Shown here in pieces: positions 43,361 through 52,622 of a stretch of 64,000 nucleotides of DNA (the first letter of the stretch is position 1; every line of letters begins with the position of its first letter). The stretch is taken from the NCBI GenBank assembly GCA_035438985.1, contig DAORJK010000012.1:1-64000 (forward strand), read 5' to 3'. The translations under genes and the position numbers were made by a program. The stretch comes from UBA4408 sp002389785 (lineage in GTDB: Bacteria; Bacteroidota; Bacteroidia; UBA4408). The notes below the pieces were generated by a model that saw nothing but the letters and a program-made list of their open reading frames with translations, was not told the origin of the DNA and did no database searches.

Positions 43361-45913
43361 ATGGCAGACGGAGAAAGAATAATTAAGATTAACATTGAAG
43401 AAGAAATGAAAACCGCTTACATCGATTATTCGATGTCGGTTATTGTAAGCCGCGCTTTACCGGATGTACGCGATGGTTTGAAGCCGGTGCACCGCAGAGT
43501 ACTTTACGGTATGCTCGATTTAGGTGTATTCAGCAATCGTCCTTATAAAAAATCAGCCAGAATTGTTGGTGAAGTACTTGGAAAATACCATCCACATGGT
43601 GATACCTCGGTATACGATGCAATGGTGCGTATGGCTCAAGAATGGAGCTTGCGCTATCCTTTAGTGGATGGCCAGGGTAACTTTGGTTCGGTAGATGGCG
43701 ATAGCCCTGCTGCCATGCGTTATACCGAAGCCCGCTTGAAAAAAATTGCTGAAGAAATGTTGGCCGATATTGAAAAGGAGACAGTTGATTTTCGCTTAAA
43801 TTTTGATGATTCATTAGAAGAACCAACCGTTTTACCTGCCAAATTGCCAAACTTGCTTCTAAACGGAGCTTCCGGAATTGCAGTAGGTATGGCTACCAAT
43901 ATGCCTCCTCATAACTTAAGAGAAGTAGTGGATGCTACCATTGCCTATATCGATAATCGTGATATTGATGTTGCCGGATTAATGCAACATATAAAAGCTC
44001 CCGATTTCCCAACCGGTGGAATCATTTATGGATACGATGGCGTTCGCAGCGCATTCGAAACTGGTAGAGGTCGTATTGTGCTTCGTGCTCAACACACCAT
44101 TGAAACAACTCCGGGAGGAAGAGAACGTATTATTGTAACCGAAATTCCTTATCAAATCAATAAAGCAGAAATGATTAAGAAAACTGCTGATTTGGTAAAC
44201 GATAAAAAAATTGAAGGTATCAGTAACATACTCGATGAAAGCGATCGCACCGGAATGCGTATTGTGTATGAAATTAAGAAAGATGCGATAACGAATGTTG
44301 TTGTTAACAAACTATTTAAATATACCGAGCTTCAAACTTCTTTTAGTGTAAACAACATTGCCTTAGTTAAAGGACGTCCAATGATGCTTAACTTAAAGGA
44401 TATGCTGCATCACTTTGTTGACCACCGTCACGAAGTTGTGGTACGTCGTACTAAGTTTGAATTATCTCAAGCTGAAAAAAGAGCACACATCCTCGAAGGT
44501 TACCTCATTGCCTTAGATCATTTGGATGAGGTAATTAAAATGATTCGTGAATCAGCTACGCCTCAAGCGGCACAAGATGGTTTAATGAGTAACTTTAATT
44601 TGAGCGAAATTCAAGCTAAAGCAATACTTGAGATGCGCTTGCGTGTACTTACTGGTTTAGAGCGAGATAAGATTAAAGAAGAGTACAATGAATTAATGAA
44701 AACCATTGCCTATTTAAGATCGATTTTAGAGAACGAAAGCTTGAGAATGCAGATTATTAAAGACGAGCTTTTAGAGTTGAAAGAAAAATACGGCGATGCA
44801 CGTAAATCTGAAATAGTATACTCTGCCGAAGATTTTAGAATTGAAGACATGATAGCCGATGAAGAAGTTGTGGTAACAGTTTCGCACCTAGGCTATATTA
44901 AACGCACCCAATTAAGTGAATATAAAACCCAAAATCGGGGGGGTAAAGGTTCAAAAGGTAGTGCAACTCGCGATGAGGACTTTTTAGAACACATGTTTAC
45001 TGCAAGTACACACAATTACCTCTTGTTTTTTACCGAACAAGGTAAATGCTATTGGATGCGCGCATTTGAAATTCCGGAAGGCACCAAACAAAGTAAAGGT
45101 AGAGCAATTCAAAACCTACTAAACATTGCGCCTGATGATAAAATCAAAGCCTATATCAATGTAAAAGACTTAACTGATGAAGAATACTTAAATAACAACT
45201 TCATCATAATGTGTACTAAGAAAGGTACCATTAAAAAAACGAGTTTAAAAGCTTATTCACGTCCACGTCAAAATGGAATCAACGCTATTAACGTTAAGGA
45301 CGGTGATACTTTATTGGAAGCAAAATTAACCAATGGTTCCAACGAAATTATGTTGGCTTCAAAATCAGGTAAATTGGTTCGTTTCCCGGAAGAAAAAGCC
45401 CGTGCCATTGGCCGTAATGCTACCGGTGTTAGAGGAATTAGATTAAGCTCTGATAGCGACGAGGTAATTGGCATGATTTGCATTAGCGATCCTAAAAGCA
45501 ATGTATTGGTAGTTTCGGAAACAGGATACGGAAAACGTTCCGAACTGGAAGAATACCGTGTTACGAACCGAGGTGGAAAAGGTGTTAAAACCATTAATAT
45601 TACCGAAAAAACAGGAAATTTAATTGCCTTGAAAGATGTAACCGACGATAATGATATCATGATTATTAATAAATCGGGTATTACGATTCGTTTAGCTGTG
45701 GCCGATTTACGTGTAATTGGAAGAGCTACCCAAGGAGTTAAATTTATTGACCTGGGCAAAAACGATGAAATAGCTGCTGTTGCTAAAGTAGATGCAGAGC
45801 CTGAAATGCCTGAAGAACTTGATGAAAATGGCAACCTTATTGTAAGAGATGAGGCACCATCCAATGAGAACGAATCAACTTCAAGCTCTGAAGAAGGCGA
45901 TAAAACTGAATAA
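43361..45913 (+). CDS. gyrA: DNA gyrase subunit A
   Basis: 850-residue breakage-reunion subunit of gyrase. Catalytic Tyr121 lies in AAMRYTEARL; KPVHRRVLYGM (41-51) and KYHPHGDTSVYDAMVRMAQ (75-93) are intact. A GyrA box, QNRGGKGSKG (about 525), supports wrapping and supercoiling and separates it from the ParC at 13621-16242. The acidic tail (SSSEEGDKTE) resembles regulatory tails of other GyrA proteins. No gyrB in the window, as is usual when gyrA and gyrB are unlinked. Followed 24 bp later by a TPR gene. Confidence 0.96.
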   Translation: MADGERIIKINIEEEMKTAYIDYSMSVIVSRALPDVRDGLKPVHRRVLYGMLDLGVFSNRPYKKSARIVGEVLGKYHPHGDTSVYDAMVRMAQEWSLRYPLVDGQGNFGSVDGDSPAAMRYTEARLKKIAEEMLADIEKETVDFRLNFDDSLEEPTVLPAKLPNLLLNGASGIAVGMATNMPPHNLREVVDATIAYIDNRDIDVAGLMQHIKAPDFPTGGIIYGYDGVRSAFETGRGRIVLRAQHTIETTPGGRERIIVTEIPYQINKAEMIKKTADLVNDKKIEGISNILDESDRTGMRIVYEIKKDAITNVVVNKLFKYTELQTSFSVNNIALVKGRPMMLNLKDMLHHFVDHRHEVVVRRTKFELSQAEKRAHILEGYLIALDHLDEVIKMIRESATPQAAQDGLMSNFNLSEIQAKAILEMRLRVLTGLERDKIKEEYNELMKTIAYLRSILENESLRMQIIKDELLELKEKYGDARKSEIVYSAEDFRIEDMIADEEVVVTVSHLGYIKRTQLSEYKTQNRGGKGSKGSATRDEDFLEHMFTASTHNYLLFFTEQGKCYWMRAFEIPEGTKQSKGRAIQNLLNIAPDDKIKAYINVKDLTDEEYLNNNFIIMCTKKGTIKKTSLKAYSRPRQNGINAINVKDGDTLLEAKLTNGSNEIMLASKSGKLVRFPEEKARAIGRNATGVRGIRLSSDSDEVIGMICISDPKSNVLVVSETGYGKRSELEEYRVTNRGGKGVKTINITEKTGNLIALKDVTDDNDIMIINKSGITIRLAVADLRVIGRATQGVKFIDLGKNDEIAAVAKVDAEPEMPEELDENGNLIVRDEAPSNENESTSSSEEGDKTE

Positions 45914-45937
45914 TTAATTAAATCCCAAAAAAAAAAC

Positions 45938-47122
45938 ATGAAAAAAGCAGTATTAGTACTTGCTCTTACAAGTATCAGTGGTTTCAGCATTGCACAAAAC
46001 AAAAATGTCGTAAGTGCAATAAATTACCTGGGTTATTTTAATAAAGATAAAAATCCGGATGATTTAAGTGAAGCAAAAAAATACATCGATTTAGCGACTG
46101 AACACGAAGAAACTAAAACGAAAGCCAAAATGTGGATTAACCGCGCACAGATTTATCAAGCCATCAGCGATAATTCTAAGGATGAAAAAATCAGTGCTTT
46201 AAGTCCTAATCCCTTAGATGAAGCAGCTAAGGCTTATCAATTAACCATGAAATACGACGATAAAAAGGCTTATCCTGAAGCAAAAGGTAATTTGATGTAT
46301 TGTGCGAATTCCTTTCTTAATTCCGGTGTTGCTTTTTTTAATGCAAAAGATTATGGTAAGGCTGTTGATTGTTTTGAAAAATCGATAGTAATTAATAAGG
46401 AGAGCTTTTCTAAAATCGACTCAAATGCAATTTTTAATGCAGCATTAGCAGCCGACAGAGGAAACATGACGGATAAAGCAAAAAACTATTTCCAGCAATT
46501 AATTGATATGAATTACGGTGGTGCTGAAGAAGGTTCACGCAATTATAGCATGTTGGCAGCTATTTATTCGAAGGAGAAAAATGAAGAAAAATACCTTGCT
46601 ACCATTGCTGCAGGAAGAAAAGCTTTTCCTAACGATAAGGATTTAATAATTGAAGAATTGAATTATTACTTAAAAGCGGGAAAAGACAAAGAAGCACTTG
46701 CAAACCTTGAATTGGCTATTAAAAATGATCCCAACAACCAAACTTTGCATTTTGCTTTAGGTACCATTTACGATAAATTGGAACAAACCGACAATGCTGA
46801 AGCTGCCTATAAAAAAGCCATTGAAATAAAAACTGATTATTTTGATGCCCTATATAATTTAGGAGCTTTGTACTTTAATAAAGGGGCTAAGATGACCAGT
46901 CTAGCCAACGATATAAAAGACGATGCAAAATACAAAGTAGCCATGCAAAAAGTTGATGATGTTTTTAAACAATCATTACCCTTTTTAGAAAAGGCCGAAC
47001 AAGTTGGTACAGATGATAAAGCAACATTTAAAGATTTGTTAAATACCTTGAAATCATTGTATGCACGTACTGAACAAACTGATAAAATGAACGCCATTAA
47101 AGAAAAATTGAAAAATTATTAA
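45938..47122 (+). CDS. Exported tetratricopeptide-repeat protein
   Basis: 394-residue periplasmic protein with a signal peptide (MKKAVLVLALTSISGFSIAQ) and TPR units at about 60-95, 125-165, 235-265 and 265-300 (ALANLELAIKNDPNNQTLHF, AEAAYKKAIEIKTDYFDALY). TPRs form protein-binding scaffolds; the partner is unknown. It lies 24 bp after gyrA and is probably co-transcribed with it, followed 40 bp later by a small secreted protein. Confidence 0.85.
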   Translation: MKKAVLVLALTSISGFSIAQNKNVVSAINYLGYFNKDKNPDDLSEAKKYIDLATEHEETKTKAKMWINRAQIYQAISDNSKDEKISALSPNPLDEAAKAYQLTMKYDDKKAYPEAKGNLMYCANSFLNSGVAFFNAKDYGKAVDCFEKSIVINKESFSKIDSNAIFNAALAADRGNMTDKAKNYFQQLIDMNYGGAEEGSRNYSMLAAIYSKEKNEEKYLATIAAGRKAFPNDKDLIIEELNYYLKAGKDKEALANLELAIKNDPNNQTLHFALGTIYDKLEQTDNAEAAYKKAIEIKTDYFDALYNLGALYFNKGAKMTSLANDIKDDAKYKVAMQKVDDVFKQSLPFLEKAEQVGTDDKATFKDLLNTLKSLYARTEQTDKMNAIKEKLKNY

Positions 47123-47162
47123 ATCAATTTTCTATAACTAAACAATAATAAAGAACTAAAAA

Positions 47163-47450
47163 ATGAAAAAAATAACCTTAATCTTAACTCTTGTTGTACT
47201 AAGTTTTGCTGCTTTTGCTGCAGGAGATCATTTAGGAAAACCGCAACAAGTAGATGGTTTAAATGTTTATATCATGAGCGAGCCGGTTGATGGCTATTAC
47301 AAATTGGGGCAAGTTGGTTCGGGCACCAGTTCAAAACTCAACGACATGCTGAAACAAGCCATTAAAAATGTAAAAAAGCAATACCCTGATGCCGATGGAA
47401 TTATTTTCGACACAGAAAAAAATCTGGGTTACGGCATTAAATTCAAATAG
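47163..47450 (+). CDS. Small secreted protein of unknown function
   Basis: 95-residue protein with a clear signal peptide (MKKITLILTLVVLSFAAFA), leaving about 75 residues. The mature part has a beta-hairpin (GLNVYIMSEPVDGYYKLGQVG) cut at the glycine, then a helix (KLNDMLKQAIKNVKKQYPDA) and a short strand (GIIFDTEKN). The layout recalls RcsF-like or YbjQ-like small folds, but I cannot assign it. Terminates at a strong hairpin. Confidence 0.7.
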   Translation: MKKITLILTLVVLSFAAFAAGDHLGKPQQVDGLNVYIMSEPVDGYYKLGQVGSGTSSKLNDMLKQAIKNVKKQYPDADGIIFDTEKNLGYGIKFK

Positions 47451-47465
47451 AAAGTAGAATAAACA

Positions 47466-47500
47466 AAAAGCCTCAATCATTGCCGATTGAGGCTTTTTTT
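47466..47500 (+). terminator. Rho-independent terminator after the small secreted protein
   Basis: AAAAGCCTCAATC pairs with GATTGAGGCTTTT over 13 bp with a 6-base loop, ending in a T-run. Confidence 0.85.
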
Positions 47501-47587
47501 ATGCTTAAAAAATCGGACTGAAATTAATATTTCGAACCAACTAAACACGTCTCAAATTCATAACCAATTTTCTTTATTCGAACCCAC

Positions 47588-47630
47588 AACCCTTACTCGT
47601 CCGTGTTTGTAACGCGGACGAGTAAGGGTT
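47588..47630. repeat. Long near-perfect hairpin (20-bp arms, 3-base loop)
   Basis: Arms of 20 bp that pair completely apart from one T-G wobble, separated by TGT. The inner part, CGGACGAGT and its complement, is shared with the tandem repeats that follow, but here the element is a single long inverted structure. It has no T-run, so it is not a normal terminator. Confidence 0.85.
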
Positions 47631-47658
47631 ATTATTATTAAATGGAATTTATAGTTTA

Positions 47659-47842
47659 ATGCGTTACAAACGCATATTTCAAAACATTCGCGTTGCAAAC
47701 GCGGACGAGTTGCAGGTTGAATGCGTTACAAACGCATATTTCAAAAAATCCGCGTTGCAAACGCGGACGAGTTGTAGGTTGAATGCGTTAAAAAAGCATA
47801 TTTCAAAAAATCCGTTTTACAAACGCGGACGAGTTGCGGATG
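47659..47842. repeat. Three tandem 62-bp units each with two short hairpins
   Basis: Units begin at 47659, 47721 and 47783. Units 1 and 2 differ at only 3 of 62 positions; unit 3 is more diverged and its hairpins are partly lost. Each unit has ATGCGTT-ACA-AACGCAT and CCGCGTT-GCA-AACGCGG, 7-bp stems with 3-base loops, plus GGACGAGTTG. They are GC-rich in an AT-rich region and look like REP-type elements. No transposase is adjacent. Confidence 0.85.
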
Positions 47843-47857
47843 AGTGAAAAGAATGTT

Positions 47858-50353
47858 TTATTTTTTTACTGTACTCTCCTTTTCCTTTTTAACGCTCATA
47901 TCCAATGGATTTTTAACCTTCTCGTTTAAAAGTGCCAATTCAATAACCTGTCTCATTTCGGACACATAGCGAAAACTTAAATCAGAAATGTAGTCAGGAT
48001 TAATTTCTTGTATATCCTTCTTATTTTCTTCTGATAAAATAATTTCTTTGATGTTTGCTCGTTTTGCTGCGAGAATTTTTTCTTTGATCCCTCCTACCGG
48101 TAAAACTTTTCCACGTAATGTAATTTCACCTGTCATAGCAAGTTGCTTCTTTACTTTGCGTTGAGTAAATGCCGATGCCAATGCTGTAAGCATTGTTATA
48201 CCGGCCGATGGTCCATCCTTTGGAGTTGCTCCTTCCGGCACATGCACATGCACATTCCATTCATCAAAAACAGCCGGCTCTATTCCGAATTCGTTGCAAT
48301 GCGATTTTAAAAATTCCAACGCAATTACAGCCGATTCCTTCATTACATCTCCCAAGTTTCCTGTTAAAGTTAATTTACCACCACTCTTTCCTTTGCTCAA
48401 ACTAACCTCAATAAACAATATATCACCACCCACCGAGGTCCATGCCAAGCCTGTTACAACACCGGCAACTTCATTATCCTGGTATTTGTCTTTGTGAAAA
48501 AATGCAGCTCCCAGTGATTTCTTAATGTCGTCGCTAGTTAATTTAAGGTTGTATTTATCTTTCATTGCAATGGCTTTAGCAATGTGTCGCACTACTTTGG
48601 CAATTTGCTTTTCAAGACCTCTTACGCCCGATTCGCGGGTATAATCTTCAATAATTTTTTCAATAATTTTTTCCTCAAAAACCACTTGGCTTTTCTTAAT
48701 TCCGTGTTCTTCCAATTGCTTTGGAATTAAGTGACGCTTAGCAATTTCTATTTTTTCCTCAACCGTATAACCGGTTACATCAATAATTTCGAGTCGGTCG
48801 CGCAAGGCCGGCTGAATGGTGCTTAATGAATTTGCTGTAGCAATAAACATCACCTTACTTAAATCGTAATCCATTTCAACAAAATTATCGTAAAAGGCAT
48901 TGTTTTGCTCAGGATCCAACACTTCCAACAAAGCTGAGGAGGGGTCGCCATGAAAATGATTTCCTACTTTATCAATCTCGTCTAATATAAAAACAGGATT
49001 AGATGATTTTGCCTTTTTAATGTTTTGTAAAATTCGTCCCGGCATGGCACCAATGTAGGTTTTACGATGACCACGAATTTCAGCTTCATCGCGCAATCCT
49101 CCCAAACTCATTCGCACAAATTTTCGTCCCAATGCTGTGGCAATTGATTTGCCTAACGATGTTTTTCCTACTCCCGGAGGGCCATATAAACAAAGGATAG
49201 GCGATTTCATATTTCCTTTGAGTTTTAAAACTGCCAGGTGTTCTAAAATTCGGTCCTTTACTTTATCTAAACCATAATGATCGTTATCTAAAATACGTTG
49301 TGCTTTGCGAAGGTCAAATTTGTCTTTTGTGTATTCGCCCCAAGGTAAATCAAGTAACAATTCGAGGTAATTCATTTGCACCGAATATTCAGCAGCATTG
49401 GGATGAATGCGCTTCATTTTATCGAGCTCCTTTTTAAAAATCGTTTCTACTTCTTTGCTCCATTTTTTCTTCTTGGCCTTCTCCTCCATTTCTTTCACAC
49501 TCTCATCTACAGGATTTCCTCCAAGTTCTTCTTGTATAGTTTTGAGTTGCTGATTTAAGAAATAATCGCGTTGCTGTTTGTCTAAATCGGTTTTAACCTT
49601 TGACTGTATTTGATTTTTCAATTCCAGCATTTGCAGCTCTTTGGTAAGAAAACCCAACACCAAAGTTGCTCGCTCGGTTAAGTCCGACACTTCCATAATT
49701 TTTTGTTTATCGGCAACCGTAGCATTCATGTTGCTCGAAATAAAATTGATGAGAAAACTAGGACTTTCAATATTTTTAATGGCAAATGCAGCCTCCGAAG
49801 GAATTTGTGGCGACTGCTTGATGATTTGCAATGCTAAATCTTTTAATGAACTGTAAAGTGCATCAAATTCCTTATCGCCTTTAGCCGGTTTACTTTCGGT
49901 AAAAGGTGTAACGCTCGCTTTAAGGTAAGGATCGGTTTGGGTAATTTCGTTTAAACTAAAGCGTTTTTTACCTTGTATAATAACGGTAGTATTGCCATCG
50001 GGCATACGCAGCATGCGAATTATAAATGCAACTGTCCCTATTTTATTGAGTTCATCAAAGCTAGGATCTTCAATCTTATCATCTTTTTGCGAAACAACAC
50101 CAATTATTTTATCGGCCTTGTAAGCATCTTTGATTAATTTGATGGATTTATCACGGCCAACAGTAATAGGAATAACTACTCCCGGAAATAATACAGTATT
50201 TCGTAAAGGTAATATAGAAAGCACTTCCGGAATATTTTCGGAGTTCATTTGCTCTTCGTCTTCGCTTGTCAACAAGGGTATAAAATCATTGTCACGCTCG
50301 TCGTCGATGATATTATTTAGCTGCAGGTTATTAAATTCGAAATTATCGCTCAT
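47858..50353 (-). CDS. lon: Lon ATP-dependent protease
   Basis: 831-residue AAA+ protease. The N-terminal substrate-binding domain starts near LSILPLRNTVLFPGVVIPI, the Walker A motif is GPPGVGKTSLGKS (about 391), and the proteolytic Ser-Lys dyad is in PKDGPSAGITM (Ser at about 714) and GGIKEKILAAKRA (Lys at about 757). Length is normal for Lon A. Its tail is Lys/Glu-rich. Monocistronic, ending beside the repeat cluster. Confidence 0.96.
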   Translation of the reverse strand: MSDNFEFNNLQLNNIIDDERDNDFIPLLTSEDEEQMNSENIPEVLSILPLRNTVLFPGVVIPITVGRDKSIKLIKDAYKADKIIGVVSQKDDKIEDPSFDELNKIGTVAFIIRMLRMPDGNTTVIIQGKKRFSLNEITQTDPYLKASVTPFTESKPAKGDKEFDALYSSLKDLALQIIKQSPQIPSEAAFAIKNIESPSFLINFISSNMNATVADKQKIMEVSDLTERATLVLGFLTKELQMLELKNQIQSKVKTDLDKQQRDYFLNQQLKTIQEELGGNPVDESVKEMEEKAKKKKWSKEVETIFKKELDKMKRIHPNAAEYSVQMNYLELLLDLPWGEYTKDKFDLRKAQRILDNDHYGLDKVKDRILEHLAVLKLKGNMKSPILCLYGPPGVGKTSLGKSIATALGRKFVRMSLGGLRDEAEIRGHRKTYIGAMPGRILQNIKKAKSSNPVFILDEIDKVGNHFHGDPSSALLEVLDPEQNNAFYDNFVEMDYDLSKVMFIATANSLSTIQPALRDRLEIIDVTGYTVEEKIEIAKRHLIPKQLEEHGIKKSQVVFEEKIIEKIIEDYTRESGVRGLEKQIAKVVRHIAKAIAMKDKYNLKLTSDDIKKSLGAAFFHKDKYQDNEVAGVVTGLAWTSVGGDILFIEVSLSKGKSGGKLTLTGNLGDVMKESAVIALEFLKSHCNEFGIEPAVFDEWNVHVHVPEGATPKDGPSAGITMLTALASAFTQRKVKKQLAMTGEITLRGKVLPVGGIKEKILAAKRANIKEIILSEENKKDIQEINPDYISDLSFRYVSEMRQVIELALLNEKVKNPLDMSVKKEKESTVKK

Positions 50354-50643
50354 ATAGGTTTAAGTCAGTTTGGCACAGATTGGTTTAAATAATCAAGTCA
50401 ATTTTCTAAATATACTGTGTAATCAGCAATTTAATAAAATGTGCTAGGTACAAGGCAATGCTTGTGCCAAGCGCAAAATGGCAGAAATCGTTCGTTGCAT
50501 TGTATTTTTTTTCATCTTTGCGGCAGTAAAAAAATTCTGTTGTTATTGCATCAAAACTTAAATACTGATGGAAGGAATTATTAAATGATTCATCCACAAA
50601 TATCTAACTAGTAAAATACTAAATTCAACAAACAAAAATAATC
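50354..50643. other. Intergenic region between lon and the dehydrogenase
   Basis: About 290 bp between divergent genes. I see a minor inverted repeat (ACAAG...CTTGT near 50449-50465) and nothing else I can support, apart from the likely promoters of both genes. Confidence 0.5.
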
Positions 50644-51534
50644 ATGAAAGAAATAGCTGTCATAGGATCGGGCACAATGGGCAATGGCATTGCACACACC
50701 TTTGCACAAAATGGATACAAGGTAAATTTAATTGATATTTCACAGGAGGCACTAAATCGCGCACTTGAAACAATTGGTAAGAATTTAGACCGCATGCTTG
50801 CAAAAGGCAGCATCACTGAAGCCGATAAAGCAACTACCTTAGCCAATATCAGCACCAATACCAAAATGGCCGATGGAGTTAAAACGGTTGATTTGGTGGT
50901 AGAAGCAGCTACCGAAAACATGGAAATAAAACTTTCTATTTTCAAAGAGCTGGATAAAATTTGTAAGCCATCTGCTATTTTATCGAGCAATACTTCTTCT
51001 ATATCCATTACTAAAATTGCATCGGTAACAGGTCGTCCCGACAAGGTTATTGGAATGCATTTTATGAATCCTGTACCCTTGATGAAATTAGTAGAAGTAA
51101 TAAGAGGCTACAGTACATCGGATGAAGTTTGTACACAAATAATGGAACTATCGAAAAGCCTACATAAAATTCCGGTTGAAGTAAATGATTATCCGGGATT
51201 TGTAGCAAATCGAATATTAATGCCCATGATAAATGAAGCTATTTACAGCTTATACGAAGGTGTTGCAGGTGTTGACGAAATTGATCAAGTGATGAAACTT
51301 GGAATGGCGCATCCAATGGGTCCATTGCAATTGGCTGATTTTATTGGATTGGATGTATGTTTATCAATATTAAATGTATTACATACCGGATTTGGAAATC
51401 CGAAATATGCCCCTTGTCCTTTATTGGTAAATATGGTTACCGCAGGAAACTTAGGCAGTAAATCGGGACAAGGATTTTATACCTATGTAAAAGGAAGTAA
51501 AGAGTTGAAGGTAGCGCCTTTGTTTAAAAAATAA
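50644..51534 (+). CDS. 3-hydroxyacyl-CoA dehydrogenase (3-hydroxybutyryl-CoA type)
   Basis: 296-residue NAD(P)-dependent enzyme. The dinucleotide motif is IGSGTMGNGIAHTFAQNGY (6-24), and the catalytic region has SSNTSSISITKIA then GMHFMNPVPLMKLVEVI, with the His of MHFMNP as the active base. The C-terminal dimerisation domain includes NDYPGFVANRILMPMINEA, cut short. It reduces acetoacetyl-CoA or oxidises 3-hydroxybutyryl-CoA in short-chain fatty-acid metabolism. Monocistronic. Confidence 0.94.
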   Translation: MKEIAVIGSGTMGNGIAHTFAQNGYKVNLIDISQEALNRALETIGKNLDRMLAKGSITEADKATTLANISTNTKMADGVKTVDLVVEAATENMEIKLSIFKELDKICKPSAILSSNTSSISITKIASVTGRPDKVIGMHFMNPVPLMKLVEVIRGYSTSDEVCTQIMELSKSLHKIPVEVNDYPGFVANRILMPMINEAIYSLYEGVAGVDEIDQVMKLGMAHPMGPLQLADFIGLDVCLSILNVLHTGFGNPKYAPCPLLVNMVTAGNLGSKSGQGFYTYVKGSKELKVAPLFKK

Positions 51535-51550
51535 GCTGAATAGTGCACAT

Positions 51551-51588
51551 AAAAAAGAGGCTGAATCAGTTGATTCAGCCTCTTTTTT
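51551..51588. terminator. Bidirectional terminator between the dehydrogenase and siaC-like gene
   Basis: AGAGGCTGAATC and GATTCAGCCTCT pair around a 4-base loop, with A-run before and T-run after, so it can stop transcripts on both strands. Confidence 0.85.
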
Positions 51589-51604
51589 ATATAGATCAAA
51601 AATT

Positions 51605-51988
51605 TTATCCTTCGCTTAAAACCATTTTAAAAGGAATATTGATAATGGCTTGATAATCTTCACCTGCTTCGAGCATATCTTCATCATCTTCTTCATAATG
51701 CCAATTAATCACAACTTCGCTGCTTCCACCTTTGTGAATGCTTTCGAGTTTTTTAAACACATCCAAAATACACTTTGATGAGCTGGTATTAAAATATTCT
51801 AAATGAATATTCACATCCGTAACTTTTTGAGGTTTACCTGAATATTTATCTAGCCAATCAACCAAAGGCTTGTAAAACTCAATAGAGTTTTCAGGAATGG
51901 AGCGTCCTTTAATTTCTAAAAAGCCTTTATCCCAATCAAATTTAATAGTAGGTGTTTTGGGTGATCCTTCAATAAGTAATGTTTCCAT
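51605..51988 (-). CDS. SiaC-like regulatory phosphoprotein (DUF1987)
   Basis: 127-residue protein of the DUF1987/SiaC family. In Pseudomonas aeruginosa SiaC is phosphorylated on Thr68 by SiaB and, unphosphorylated, activates the diguanylate cyclase SiaD. Here Thr68 is present in the same context, YFNTSSSK (65-72). The N-terminal ETLLIEGSPKTP and central HLEYFNTSS are typical of the family. It lies 9 bp downstream of a SiaB-like kinase. No SiaA phosphatase or SiaD cyclase gene lies nearby, so the downstream target is unknown. Confidence 0.85.
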   Translation of the reverse strand: METLLIEGSPKTPTIKFDWDKGFLEIKGRSIPENSIEFYKPLVDWLDKYSGKPQKVTDVNIHLEYFNTSSSKCILDVFKKLESIHKGGSSEVVINWHYEEDDEDMLEAGEDYQAIINIPFKMVLSEG

Positions 51989-51997
51989 GATATTTAT

Positions 51998-52549
51998 TTA
52001 ATTTGAGATTTTTATATTTAAACTGAAAAAAGAGTATTTATCATCTGCAACCATAAAATTATAATTCAATTTTTGACCTGACTTCCGGGCAATATCAATC
52101 ATTCCTAATCCGCCGCCTCCCTTTTCGGAAAAGGTATCGTTGTTTAAAATTTCTTTATAATATTCTTTCAATTCTTCTTTGCTCATTTCATTAATTCGAT
52201 CGAGCTTCACTTTTAAATTTTCAACGTTAGAAGTTAAAATATAGTTACCTGTGATAATACTGTATTCATTATCTACTTTACCTATCATAAATATTGCTGA
52301 CCGTGAAACAACTTCGTTAGAATCGTCACTAAATGAAACTTCATCCATGTGATGATACAAATTTTGCAGGCACTCAACTAATACATTATATACCTTCTTT
52401 TTTACTTTGGGCTCCTCCTGAAGGTTGTCGAGCTTGGATTCCATGATTTGCAAAATGGAAGTGAGCAGTTCGGATGTAATGTCACCTTTAAATGAGAGCA
52501 TAATTTTATTACGATCCATTTTATCGTAAAAATCATAGATATCAACCAT
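51998..52549 (-). CDS. SiaB-family protein kinase (DUF6272)
   Basis: 183-residue GHKL-type serine/threonine kinase. The N-box helix reads VLVECLQNLYHHMDE (E59, N63) and a glycine-rich ATP lid KGGGGLGMIDIARKSG lies near residue 147-163. It phosphorylates its SiaC partner in P. aeruginosa. Here it is the first gene of a two-gene leftward unit with the SiaC-like protein. Confidence 0.85.
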   Translation of the reverse strand: MVDIYDFYDKMDRNKIMLSFKGDITSELLTSILQIMESKLDNLQEEPKVKKKVYNVLVECLQNLYHHMDEVSFSDDSNEVVSRSAIFMIGKVDNEYSIITGNYILTSNVENLKVKLDRINEMSKEELKEYYKEILNNDTFSEKGGGGLGMIDIARKSGQKLNYNFMVADDKYSFFSLNIKISN

Positions 52550-52614
52550 CCTAAAATTTGATTTAGTTAAATATTTTTCAGTGCTACATCCACCTTTAAT
52601 TCAGCATCTAGTAG

Positions 52615-52622
52615 CAAATGTA
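52615..52622 (-). promoter_or_regulatory. Candidate -7 element for siaB-siaC
   Basis: Read leftward TACATTTG, which fits TAnnTTTG, 66 bp before the siaB ATG. No -33 partner at usual spacing. Confidence 0.3.

Larger units (their letters stand above)
47501..47857. other. Repeat-bearing intergenic region between small gene and lon
   Basis: About 357 bp without a credible gene. It holds one long hairpin (47588-47630) and three tandem 62-bp repeats (47659-47842). The rest, 47501-47587 and 47843-47857, shows nothing recognisable. Confidence 0.8.

Noticed and set aside
45268..46002. Long leftward frame across the gyrA end
   Set aside because: It opposes gyrA and the TPR gene, is hydrophobic low-quality sequence and has no recognisable domain.
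47588..47842. Possible CRISPR array
   Set aside because: Units are contiguous with no unique spacers and each contains its own hairpins, so it is not a CRISPR array.
47659..47847. A 62-residue rightward frame over the tandem repeats
   Set aside because: It is made entirely by the 62-bp units (length not a multiple of three, repeated peptide blocks); not a gene.
50406..50597. A 63-residue leftward frame upstream of lon
   Set aside because: No recognisable motif, no promoter or start support, within divergent regulatory DNA.
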